Part shown: one piece after another, positions 33,349 to 44,273 of the stretch
How positions within the stretch are numbered: position 1 is the first letter of the stretch
How the letters are laid out: each line of letters begins with the position of its first letter
Source of the DNA: Amoebophrya sp. A120
Taxonomy: Eukaryota > Sar > Dinophyceae > Syndiniales > Amoebophryaceae
DNA: 64,000 nucleotides
Assembly (NCBI GenBank): GCA_905178155.1
Contig: CAJINV010000015.1
Location: 1,035,907-1,099,906 of the forward strand
Direction of reading: 5' to 3'
The notes under the pieces: generated by a model
Seen by the model: only the letters and a program-made list of their open reading frames with translations
What the model was told of the DNA's origin: nothing
Databases searched by the model: none
Made by a program: the position numbers and the translations under genes

Positions 33349-36300
33349 TCACAAAGCGACACTCTTCCAAAGCCTCGGACTCCCGTATGAAGATGAAAAC
33401 AAATCCGCCCTCCCCACACTCAAACGGAGACTTGTGTAGCAGGACCTGGTGTGGTCAGGGTCGCCAAAAATCAATGTGTCATGATAATAGAGGAAATGAC
33501 ACGCGGAGTGTAGTGCTGAAGCCTAGTGTGGTCTTCAGCATGACAGGGAGCCACTGCGCTGCCGGGAATTATAGCATGACAAGTAATTGCTATTGCCTGC
33601 AAAGCCATTACGAGGGGGCCGGATGTGCTTCTCGTTCTGGTGGCCTTGTAGCAATACAAGTTAAAAATCTGCGTACTTACGCAAATCGCGCATGAGAAAT
33701 TTCCTTTTGAATATGGGGAGCGGGGATTTTTCGTCGCTGTATCACAACCTCTTTGTTTTTCCCTTCATCGTATACTTTTTTCCGCTATGCATTGCAAAAG
33801 TTACTACCGCACTCGCACAAATTTTTGCAGTCTACTAGCATGACAGATTGCATCTTCTCTGCACCTTTACCTGGTCCTGCACGTTGACAACTTGCATCTT
33901 TCCTTGATGTGGAGGGGTTTGTCATGTTGGAAGGCTAAGGGCTGGGCGTCCCCTCGTAAATTACTTCGACAAACAGTAGCCTCATACCCGGTAAACTCTA
34001 GAAGAAATTATTGGACAACGCGATTTCTATCGAAAGACAAGCACAACAGCATCTGGGACGGCCGCGACGACAGCTGTGTGGATATCTGGATAGAAATAGC
34101 CCTGTGCAAAAACTTTTCCTAGCACCGAGGGATTAAAAGAAAAGTAAAAAACGATGAAAAACAACAACTAAGACACAGTCCCACCTATGTCGAGAAAATC
34201 ACCCTAAAAGGTGGTAGCGCCAGTAGTATCAGTAAAGGTGTCCTGAACACGAGAGTGTGCGGGTGAAGACAAAACCCTAGGACAAGCATGCAAAAGGCCA
34301 ACGAAACCGGACGGGGAGACAGTCCGAACAACAGCTCCAGGGCGGGCCTGGGCGGAAAATGCATGACAAACACCGGAAGCCGAAACAGATCATGACAAGG
34401 AAAGGCCATAATGATACTAAAGGTGGCACCAGGGTGGAAAAATAAATGTTGGTCTTGTTCGTCTCCTTGGTCTCGTTCCCACAGCCCCAGTAAAAGCTAA
34501 AGTAATTTTTTAAAAAATTAATAATAAAGCTTTACTCTACGCGCGCATAAGTTACTTTGTCTAGACCGGTCGATCCACTTCTGCCTGTACCGTCTCTATT
34601 CCGTTTTCTCTACCACTCTAAGAAGTGGCGATCTTATGCATAGCATGCCTAGAACAAGGGCCCACTATGACGCGTCGTCAGGGCGCAAGCTAAGTTTTCA
34701 TTCCCAGAGGGCAAGGGCCCCCGCATGCAAATGTGCCAGACACCCTAAACAAGATACAAAACACGACCGCGAGGTCGACACCAACATAGGGAACTGGCAA
34801 CGGGAGGGGAAGAGGAAAACCTAGTGTCATAGAAGGTCGAGAAAAACGGAGTTAGAGTGCTCGCTATTTTCCGCGTCTTAGATGGTTGCTCAAGGGTACA
34901 GGCGCCGGCTCCACCATGAGCAACCACGCGAAAAATACGTGGATAATGATATTGTTATTGATGTAGTAAGGCGCACGTTGTTTGTTCGCGTCGTGGTGTC
35001 TGGTTGGTTCTTCGTTGTTGTTGTAGCTCGTGTATTCTCTGTCTGGGACGGTGCTACGGTGGAAAAAGGGTTTTCACGGCATGAACAGCTCCAAACCGGC
35101 TACCGGTGCTGTAGTTCCTGCCTCGACCTCGTTTTGTCTTTGTTTTCGTTTCTCTCTCCTCCCCTTACCCCGTGTTAATCTTATCCATCTCCTCCGCCCT
35201 ATTGCTAACCGCCAGAAAACAGCTAGCTCCAGTGCTCTCGCTGTTCTAAAAAACCGTTCGAATGTCGACGACCGTTGGTTCTGAGCAGGTGCGTAACGAT
35301 GCTAAAAATTGTACTGCATGTCCTGCGTTGTGTAGTTGGTAGGTGTGCACGAGGTTCGCGGATCTTGGTATGTGGAGATGGTAGTTGATGTATTTTTCAT
35401 ACAAAAGGATTGAATTACACCTGAAGTTCGGCGGGCCAGCTACTAGGAGCCAAACCACAGCCTTCCTGCAACAGGGAAAGGTTTTTATTCAGCAGGCGTC
35501 CCCGGTACTCTAGGGGGAGGAAAGCGGTGCTGGGTACACCCCTATGGTTGTGCAACAAATGCAAATAAGACCACGCTACTGTGCATGAGCGCGCCGAGAT
35601 AAAATGCAAGTAAGGACACGCATCAGTGTACGTACATGCCGTGGGAAACCACAGCAAGACAAAGATTTTTGGACAAAAATCTTAAGAAAAGCATCACAAG
35701 CCAACCAGAGCCAAAAATCGCACACCATCCCACATTCGTGGACAAGGGTCATGCTGACATCTTTCCTTGATGTGGAAGGGTTTGTCATGCGAAAAATTCC
35801 AATTCGACTAGTACGATAGTACTTTTGCACTTCATATCCGCCTGTAGTGCTTTTCCAGCGAAGTGGGCGAAATGTTTTTTAAACCCCGGGTTCCGGTACT
35901 CATGTTACCTCCACGAGGACTGTTGTTCGTCTCGAGTAACGTGCTTGCAAGCGTCATCTTATCGTAAGAAAAAACTGTTCCACTGTAAGGATTTTGCAAC
36001 TTTTGCATTACAAGTTCGCTACACACTACAAAGAAAACTTGCCACGCAAGGATCCTAAGGGAATAAAACACCGCTAAAAATCTCTTGTCTTGCATGTGTA
36101 GCAAGACAAACACTTCAGTGATGCATTTTCTGCATCACAAGTTCACAGTGAAAAAGTGTTTTTCTTGGAATACATCTTGTCCCCTCGGTTTGTCGGAGAC
36201 AGCGACACCAGGTCCTTTTGCGACAGAAGCAACTCCTCTATCATCGGCTTTGATAGCGTGATTTTTGTCGCAAATTCGGAGAGGAAAGATTCTTTCTTGT

Positions 36301-39300
36301 AATTCCCCCTGACCAGCTGGTTCAGCCTTTCCTCCCTTTCCTTCGGTGACAACTGGAGTCTTTTTCCCTTTGATACTCCTTTCCGCGAACCAGACCCTAC
36401 GCTTGTTCCTGGCGAGTATTTCATCTCGGAGTCCGAAGCGCCGTCCGAATCGGAATCATTTTCCTCGTGGTCTATTTCTCGTTCATTATGCGCATGAAGA
36501 TCCTCTCTTTTCCACTTCGCCTTCACCTTTCTTTCCAGTTTTCGCAGCTGTTTGTTATTGATTTCTAATTCCATGGTCCCGTCGCTGTTACTATTTCCAG
36601 CTGGTGCACAACCCGGGTGTAGAATCTCTTCCATAAATTCGATCAACAACTCCCGTCGCTCCTCCTCCTCGTCCTCCTCGTCTTCCTCTTTATCAAACTG
36701 TCCATTCGCAAATCGATCCCCGACGAGAAATTGCAAACCGCCGGGCCCCCGATTCACACAGCTCTCCTGCTGCGCAAGCAATTGCGACGCAGAGGCGGAG
36801 TTTAAACTCGAGTTACTCGCTGACTTCATCAAGTTCATCGGCATTTTGATCATTTTCTGAAAATTCGCCCCGTTCGTCAGCCCATTGCTGCAGTTCCAGG
36901 TGAATTCCTTGTTTTTGTAGTAAACTTTTCCGCTAGTCGCGGTATTCGACATTAGTAGCCGCAGTTGGTGGGAAAGGGACTGCGCCGCCCGTTCCGACTC
37001 TAATTTTGAACTCGAAGTGTGGCTGGAATTTTTCCCGTACGGATTGTACTGCGATGCTGTGTGGGAAAACGCTTGGTAAGTCGAGGAAGTCCCGTGCGAC
37101 TGCAGGCCGAAATTTTGCAACGACATAGAGCCGGCGGCAGACGCAGCTTCGTCGTGGTGCTCCCGGGTCGTGGCCTGATAGCATTGGGTTACTAATTTTC
37201 TATGTTGTTTTATACACAACACAAATGGATGATCTTGATCACCATGTTCAAGAAGCGAGGTGGATTCGATTGGCATTGTTTTTCGTGCATGACAACTTTG
37301 AACTTCAAACGCAAATGATTGAAGCGCCGGAGGAAAAAAAAATAAAAATGAGATCATCGCCGCTAGTAATTATACCAGCTGCTGCGCCACCGGGTTCATG
37401 CTTGCCTGCAGTGCCGAAATCGGCCCCATGATGCTGTTTCGCGCTGTGCTGCGGGGAAACGATGGCACTAGAAACTGCTCTCGCACGACGGATCCGCGAC
37501 AGCTGTTGGACTTTATGCATTGCAAAAATTAAAATATCGCACTGGTATAAATTGCATCACAAATTTTTGCAAGAAGAAAAAATGAAATTTGTCACGCTGA
37601 CTAAGGTAGAGAATTAGATTTGTCAAGCATGACCACTGCAACCGATACGATTACGAGTGCGATACTTTTGCAATGCATAGACTTCTGTACTGGCTGATTC
37701 GGGTATGAGACTGCACAACTCCCCCTCCCCGTCATTTGTAATGCAAAACCCCAAGTCCAAGTGCTAAGCTACCTTGTGGCGCTCTTTGCATGACAGATTC
37801 CGGAAGCCCAAACAGTACTGCACTAGGCGTATGAATTTGCCATGCACAGGCTCCACGTGTGCTGGGGTTTGTCTTGCTGCACATGCCATTCAAATGAGGG
37901 GGAGGGGGACGAGTTGTGCACTGTCATATCGGGATCAAAAGGCTCGACGGGACGTTTAAGCGGAACGAAGCCCTCGGGTTCACGGCACTTCCACCCGTGA
38001 AAATCGAGTTATGACGAGAGGGCACAAGAACTTTCATTTTTCCCCCGTCATTTGCGATTTTTTGCCATGCAAAATTAGACCCAGTCACCCTTTGCTGCCT
38101 TAATAGCCTTGTGCGGTCACTGTTCGCATGGCCAGAACTTCCGGAAGCAGCCCAAACACTATGTGCATTTGGCGCGGCGTGAACTTCTTGTTATGCTGAT
38201 GTGGTGGTGATGATGATGTGGTGGTGTTTGTATTTTTGCTGCTCATGTCGTACAAATGACAGAGGAAGTAGGGCAGTAGTTCTTGTGCACTCTCATACGA
38301 GTTTATCAAATGTAAAAATGTCTGGGTCTGGAAGAGTCATGCTGTTTTTGCATGACACAGAAGGTCTGGCATGAAAGCTCTAGCATCACAGGTTTCGAGA
38401 AGCTTCCGCAATGCCGAATCCGCATGACAAATCTCCTACTTTGCTGACAGAAAGTGGGCAGCTTTTGCTACGTATGCATGAGAGACTTTTCTGTGTTCTG
38501 AAATACGCATTACAAGTTGCCTTCTTCCAGACCCAGACATTTTTACATTTGATAGAGTTCCGACTTGTCCCAAAGGTCGTGGTGTTCCGCGGCGCTTTCA
38601 AACTACTTTGCCCTGCTCCAGGCGTCTATAACAGGGCACAACTCCCCCTCCCTCTCATTTGTCATGCAAAATACCGAATCCAGTCGCTGCCTTGTGGCAC
38701 TGTTTGCATGACAAATTCTGGAATCCCAAACAGTACTACACGAGGCACATAAATTTGTCATGCACAGGATCCACGTGTGGCGGTGTTTGTATTGCTCTTC
38801 GTGCAACACAAATGAGGGGGAGGGGGAGTTGTGCACTCTCATACCGTCTCTCCCAGATATGCTTCGTCGCCATCTGCTCCTCCTTCGTGCTGACCCCCCA
38901 CGCGGCCGTGTGCTAGGTGCATGTCAAAAGCCGCTGGTGCTGCACCGGATTTATTTCCTAGGTTGCTGCTCCCACTGGTGTTATTACCGCTTGCTGTACT
39001 ATTTGCTGAGGTTGCCAGGATAGAAAACCGCTGTTGGTTCTGGCTTGGCGAGGACATAAAACCGTTGACGCCGAGAGTGATTCGACGAGAATTTCGGTTA
39101 TTTCTGAGGTCATTTGCGGTTGTACTGTTGCCCCCCAGGATCCTGCTACCTGGGGACGTCGCTGTGCCTTCTTCATCGTCATCAAAACTTAACTCCTCGA
39201 TGTCTTCTGGTAGCAACGCCAAAGCATTGTACTCTGATTTTCGTCTAGCCGAGAGCGTTTTCCGCCGCTGCGCGCTGAAACCACCGGATGTTGATCCATT

Positions 39301-42300
39301 CGCGGTTGCACTACCGCCAGAACAACTCCCGTCGTCTTCTGCGGCAGCCTCGGTCAACACCTTCGTCTCCAAAATCGCCCCCAAATCGCTGATGCTATTG
39401 CGTTTCTGCGTCATCATCACGGAATTGCGCCGGGGCTGGAGATTCAGGGTTTGAACTTCCGGCTCGTAGTGATCAATTGCTGGTGGAGGTGCTGGTGGTG
39501 GAGCAGAGGTTGTTGTAGCTGCTGCACTTCCACCTTCGTGTGTTGTAGTTGTAGTTCCACCGACGCCAGATGATATCAAACCAAACGCCAGCAGTTCCGA
39601 TTCCGCGGCGGACTGACGGGAGGATTGCGGCTCGTCGGAGATCGATTCTCATGCATTGCAAAAACGTCTGGGTGTGGAAACTTGTGATGCTGAACTATGG
39701 ATGACTGAAACATTTGCCAATGCAGCCAATCATGACAATTTTGCAGAACGCTACCTTTGTCCAGTCCGCATGAGTAGAAACTGCGCTTTTGTACGAACAA
39801 AGAGGGCGTCTGTTTTTTGTTAGTCATGCAATACAGATTTTACAGGAACGTAGGGCTAGCATCACAAGTTCCATGTTTCCAGACCCAGACATATTATTTG
39901 CAATCCATAATTCTGCTGAGTTTACGACGACCGCTGGCGCGTTTTTAGAGGAACTCTTGTTAATATTTGTTCCTAAAGCGTTAGAAGCGGTTGCGTTTGT
40001 GGTCCCCACACCGAGCAATTTGTTGATGTTCAACATTGTCAACGGCGCAATCTGGCTGTTCACGTCCCTCAATGATTTCCTGCTATTCACGGATCTTCTT
40101 GCCATCGAATGCCGGATGTTTCGCTGGGAAGCAGTGGGCTGGGGTCCTTTGTTCGTACTATGATTGTTGCCATACGAGCTCAGGTGATCATTCTGGTGCT
40201 GCAAGTGATGAAACAGCTGGGCCGTTGTCCCCCCGCCGGGCACTTCGGATTTCCGCGGGCTGTGGTGGTGATTGCCGGAGGACGTTGTCGCGTGATGCGA
40301 AGATATGCATTGCAAAAGCATCGTACTAGTGGGAATTGCATTACAAATTAGCCCAGCATGACAAATTGAATTTGTAATGGTGATTTACCTTAACAAAGAG
40401 GTTTGTAATGCATAAACGCAATTACTACGAGTACGATACTTTTGCACAGGATAGAAGAATTTGATGACCAATAATTCCCCCGCTCCGAAAAATTCATGCT
40501 GCCGTTCAAGGTCACTGAAGTCACAGACGTGCGCTCGGAATTGATGCTATGAAATGCAAAAATGTCTGGGTCTGGAAACTTGTGATGCAAGTCAGTCAAT
40601 AACAAACGCACTGTAATGCGCCGCCAAGCATGACAAGTTGCTTCGTGCTTCTGCGCTGCGTATTCCGCATGAGAAACCGCGTTTTTGCATGACAGGCGAG
40701 AGAGGCTGTTTGTGGCCACGCAATACAGATTTAAGGGCCATGCCAGATCAGCATGACAAATCTCGCAATCTCCAGACCCAGACATTTTTGCATTTGATAG
40801 ATGCTATTCTCATGCATGTTGGAGGCCGTAGAGCTGCGGTCGCTGTTTTAGTTTTAGATTTAGTCGATTTTGTTTTGATGTCAATTAAATCGCCATAGAA
40901 ATAACCGCCCATGCGCATGCTGTGCGTAGTTGCTTGTAGTAGGCAGTAGCAGCGCGTCGAGAGCACAAAAATAAAAGCACTTCTAGTCTAGTTCTAGTAT
41001 AAATACCCGCCAATCCCCATTGCCGTTCTCGTACTGGAAGTCGAGGCTCGGTGCAATTGCCCCCTCCCGCCCCTCGGAGACGATGCAGCTGACATCGACG
41101 TCCCGTGATTGTTCCCATATCCATGATTTATTCCCGCCTTGATGTGCGTATTATGCGGCTTTTTTCTACTCTTATTCTGACCACCAAGAGCTGGTCCTCC
41201 CGATGCTCCTGCTTGGGAGGATGAAAAGTTCTGATTCATTCCATTGTTTTGCCCGTTGTGCAATTGCTGGCGCAACTGCTCGTGGTAGGTGGAAACCAAA
41301 TCTTTTGAGCTGGTCGCGGAAGTTGTAGACGACGATGAAAAGCCGAATAAAGGACCTGGTGAAGTCGCCGACGCTGCATCTTTACCATTCAAATTTCCAC
41401 CTCCGAACTGCTGGTGCAATTGAGAAAAAGTGCTGTCATAGCTGCTCGGGCTCAACCGCTGGGACGGATCTCGACTCGTCGTGTAGGATCGGGGGGAGGG
41501 GGGTTTCAGGATTATTTGGTTACCACTGCTCTTGCTATTCGCGGCCCCGGGCCCGCTTTGCGTGCCATGATTTCCCACGATCACACCATTGCCACCATTT
41601 CTCTGATCCAGTAATGACGTGCTCGTCCCGTGATGATCATAATTCTGGTTCGAAGTGTATCGCATGAAAAAACTGTCTCAATCTCATACAAAAATCTCTT
41701 GGAGATGACTCAGCAATGAATGCAAATTGGAATTCTCGTCTCAGCATGACACGGAAATAAAGAACCTGTGATGCGTTAGACACAACATCGAGGGAAAACA
41801 CACAGGAGGAAGGACGACTTTCTATTGATTCTTCTTCTTGCATGCCGAGCATGACAAAAAACTATCTCAAGGAAGTTGCGCAATACACGTTGAAACTGAG
41901 ACATCTTTTTCTCGCGATAAGATAACCGGCTTCACGCCACTGACAATCCCTTGCACGGTCAGCGCAATTTTTTCCAGATCTCGCGGGAAATGGAGTAAGC
42001 AGTTGAAAAACGCGTCGCGGTTTAAGCACTTCAGACTCGCGGGCTTCTCCCCGATCACCACGGCGGTGTTGACTCTTTTTTCCAATAACCCGAGAAAGCC
42101 AAACTCGCCGAAAAAAGCATCCTTCGTCACCTCGATCTCTTGCTCTTCGTAGGTGGAAATGAGACGAATGATGCCGGATTTCAGGAGGTACAGACACGGC
42201 TCGCTGGCTCTGCTTGCCGTGGTGGTAGCAGCACTTGATACAACATTTTCCGGCGCTGCCCCCGTCGTGGCAGAAAATGATGTTGAACAAGCTCCTGAAG

Positions 42301-43295
42301 TACTATTTCCCGCATGCGGCCCGGTTTCTTCGCCCTCGAAGTAGATGACTGATCCCGGTTTCACGTCTTTCACGGTGACAAACCGTTTTGCCAGGAAATG
42401 TAGGAACTGGGCCGAGACGTGCTCTAAGAAACCTAGACTATGCAATGCAAAAGCATCCCATCGTACTAGTACAAATTGCATTAGCCCAGCATTACAAATC
42501 AAATTTGTAATGCTGATTTATCTTGAGAGTAAAGAGATTTGTCATGCATAAACGCAATTACTACGAGTACAATACCTTTGCACAGGATATAGATTCCGCA
42601 GCAGCAATTCGTCCCCCTTCAGTTTCTTCGGCGGGTGAAACCCAGAAATCCCCGTGTTGCTGATGTTGCTTGTATCAACCCTAAAAGTATCGCGTAGTAA
42701 TTCTAATTGCAACTTCGCATGACAAATCTGGCTCCTTTGGTCGTAATTTAGCACGACAAATTGCACCTGTCTACATGCTGAGCAAATTTATATGATCATG
42801 CTGGTTACTACTAGCACGATACTTTAACTTCTTTTGCGATGCCTAGTTTGACTTGTGGAACAAGTTTTTTCCCTGCCAGTCAATCTTGTATCAACTGTAA
42901 AAATGTCTGGGTCTGGAAGATTCTGACACTTGTCATGCACGTTTTGCATGAGCCATGATGTCTGTGATGCATACCCTAGCAATACAATTTTTTTGAGGGC
43001 TTCTTGATGCGTAATCCGCATGACAAATGCCTTCTCAGTGTAGCAAAAATTGCAGTTCCTTTGGTACTCATGCAATGCAGATTTTTTTGGAATCCAAACG
43101 CAGCATCACAAGTTGCATTCTTCCAGACCCAGACATTTTTACATTTGATATCTTGTTGATGATGACATTGTGCTGGGCCACCGTCGCGGTCTGGTGGTTC
43201 TGGAGTGGATGTTTGTGCGGCGGGGAAGGTGAGGCAGTCGTGCTGGGAAAGGAACTCTGCACGTGGATGAGCAAAGGATCTTCCATGGACGTCAT
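33349..43295 (-). CDS. Cyclic-nucleotide-binding-domain protein with long low-complexity tail
   Basis: Eighteen exons (43295-43151, 42888-42846, 42672-42590, 42438-41889, 41672-41007, 40842-40800, 40547-40454, 40303-39910, 39649-38844, 38626-38555, 38303-38298, 38009-37929, 37703-37680, 37513-37376, 37174-36173, 35959-35837, 33785-33742, 33385-33349) join to 4,281 nt, 1,426 residues. It starts MTSMEDPLLIHVQSS. Residues about 88-250 resemble a cNMP-binding domain: FLEHVSAQFLHFLAKRF, KPGSVIYFEGE, CLYLLKSGIIRL and the phosphate-binding-cassette-like FFGEFGFLGLLEKRVNTAVVI, which keeps the Glu and Arg expected for ligand contact. A Ser/Thr/Ala-rich insertion of about 35 residues splits the domain. 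The remaining 1,150 residues are Ser/Asn/Gln-rich with acidic runs. No kinase or channel domain is seen. Three introns are GT-AG (41673-41888, 40843-41006, 37175-37375), the rest introners. The last junction has a decayed flank repeat, so a stop at 33308 in another frame remains possible. Confidence 0.8.
33386..33741. mobile_element. Introner, family F, decayed (flanks TCCCG/TCACA)
   Basis: Left end has AAATCCGCCCTCCCCACAC, right end ATATGGGGAGCGGGGATTT, the family-F pattern. The flanking repeats agree at only 3 of 5 positions, so its exact boundaries and the last exon frame are uncertain. Confidence 0.7.
33786..35836. mobile_element. Oversized introner, family B, 2,051 bp (TSD TCCGC)
   Basis: Outer ends TATGCATTGCAAAAG and CTTTTGCACTTCATA are normal for family B, with TCCGC on both sides, and removal restores KHYRRKKVYDEGKN. 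Inside, a 32-bp word (CATCTTTCCTTGATGTGGA...) occurs at 33895-33926 and 35758-35789 with one mismatch, bracketing about 1.83 kb of inserted DNA. No transposase-like frame is visible in the insert. Confidence 0.88.
33895..35789. repeat. 32-bp direct repeats bracketing an insert in the oversized introner
   Basis: Copies at 33895-33926 and 35758-35789 differ at one position. They bracket DNA that short family-B introners lack, so they mark an insertion or duplication boundary. Confidence 0.85.
35960..36172. mobile_element. Introner, family G (TSD CATCT)
   Basis: Ends TATCGTAAGAAAAAACTG and CACTTTTTCTTG-like GTGTTTTTCTTGGAATA are inverted repeats; CATCT on both sides. Removal restores NRGDKMTLASTLLET in the cNBD gene. 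Confidence 0.88.
37514..37679. mobile_element. Introner, family B (TSD GACTT)
   Basis: Termini TATGCATTGCAAAAATT and ACTTTTGCAATGCATA, flanked by GACTT. Removal joins QPVQKS to NSCRGSVV. Confidence 0.88.
37704..37928. mobile_element. Introner, family C (TSD TCGGG)
   Basis: Ends TATGAGACTGCACAACTCCC and GAGTTGTGCACTGTCATA, flanked by TCGGG. Removal restores PSSLLIPNQPVQK. Confidence 0.9.
38010..38297. mobile_element. Introner, C-like (TSD CGAGT), abutting another introner
   Basis: Ends TATGACGAGAGGGCACAAG and CTTGTGCACTCTCATA, flanked by CGAGT. Its right flank repeat is part of the 6-nt gap before the family-A element at 38304, so the two elements nearly touch. Confidence 0.88.
38304..38554. 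mobile_element. Introner, family A (TSD GAGTT), abutting another introner
   Basis: Family-A inverted repeats between TATCAAATGT and ACATTTGATA, flanked by GAGTT. Removing this and the neighbouring element restores FGTSRNSIFTGGSAVN. Confidence 0.9.
38627..38843. mobile_element. Introner, family C (TSD GCGTC/CCGTC)
   Basis: Ends CACAACTCCCCCTCCC and GGGGGAGTTGTGCACTCTCATA; 4 of 5 flanking bases match. Removal joins EAYLGET to the GAGQSSLKAP exon. Confidence 0.88.
39650..39909. mobile_element. Introner, family A (TSD ATTCT)
   Basis: Family-A repeats, left copy with one change (GTCTGGGTGTGG); terminus CATG instead of TATG on the left. ATTCT on both sides. Removal restores VVNSAESISDEPQSS. Confidence 0.88.
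40304..40453. mobile_element. Introner, family B (TSD GAAGA)
   Basis: Termini TATGCATTGCAAAAG and CTTTTGCACAGGATA, flanked by GAAGA. Removal joins YWSSNSS to HHATTSSGNHH. Confidence 0.9.
40548..40799. mobile_element. Introner, family A (TSD GATGC)
   Basis: Family-A inverted repeats between TATGAAATGC and GCATTTGATA, flanked by GATGC. Removal restores NMHENSINSERTS. Confidence 0.92.
42439..42589. mobile_element. Introner, family B (TSD TAGAC/TAGAT)
   Basis: Termini TATGCAATGCAAAAG and CTTTGCACAGGATA; 4 of 5 flanking bases match. Removal restores ELLLRNLGFLEHV at the start of the cNBD. Confidence 0.88.
42673..42845. mobile_element. Introner, family B, divergent (TSD GCTTG/GTTTG)
   Basis: Starts TATCAACCCTAAAAGTATCG and ends in TTTTGCGATGCCTA, an altered right terminus. 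Flanks match at 4 of 5 positions. Removal joins NLFHKS to NISNTGISGF. Confidence 0.78.
42889..43150. mobile_element. Introner, family A (TSD TCTTG)
   Basis: Family-A inverted repeats between TATCAACTGT and ACATTTGATA, flanked by TCTTG. Removal restores HNVIINKIDWQGKN. Confidence 0.92.
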
Positions 43296-44273
43296 GGTTT
43301 TGATATTAAAGTGTGTCTACTTTAAAATCTTTCCGAGCGTACAATCTTCGCAATGCTCCACCTTGTGGTCGCGAGAAGGACGAGACTCAGCAACTCACAC
43401 AACGCAATAACCTCTTCCATGATAGATCTACACGCGTAATGTCGAATGACACAAGGAGAAGTCGAAGTGTCGTAAGTATGAAAAATAAACCTGAACCGTG
43501 CGATTCAGTGCAGTAGCCTCTCTTGCTGTAGTTGAGCTCCCACAGCTCCGTGTCTGTTCCCCTTCCCTCCATGTGCCGTGTCTTGCTATTAATAAACACG
43601 CGTCGTGCACGACCTCTCCAGCTCTTTACTACAGAACGAAAAACATAAGTCCAGAATCAGACACGAACGGTTCCCGGCAGGGCGCTTTCACGAACCAAGC
43701 GTGGGGGAAAAGATACGAGCCTCCTCCTGGAGGCGTCTCGTCTACTTGCTTTTTTTGTGTTTTCAAGTTGTAGAAATGCATCGCAAATTTAGCGATTGTT
43801 CGGCTCAATAATCTACTTCCAAGCCAATGTTTGAGCAAGACAGGAAGTCGAGCGTGGTGGTTTTTTGAAAATTCTTGTACTGCACCTTTCACGTGGTGGC
43901 CCACGGCGAAGCTGAGAAAGCTTACTTTTGTATCAACTAGCTCGGTATCAGTGTTCCTCGTTTATTTGATGAAGTATTGTTCCTTGTTCATTTGATATAC
44001 TTGTCTACGAACTATCATTGTCTGCTGGGACGGAGAGCGGCCTTTTTATCTTTATCATCAATGCCTTTTGATAACTAGAAGCACGCGACGCATCTGAGTG
44101 GATCATTTGTAGCCTGGTGCTGTTCTTACTTGGTATCATCCAGAATAGTGCGCGACTTGCCTCCCCATTTCTACCATTAGCTCCGCGCGCTACTTTTTTC
44201 TCCTAGTCTATCCTCGTCGTTATATTTCGGTTTGCCCGAAGATGAAAATCGGCTGCGATCGAAGACGCCGAAG
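43296..44273. other. Intergenic stretch, nothing recognised
   Basis: About 1 kb upstream of the cNBD gene. No supported exon, RNA gene or introner. Confidence 0.5.
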
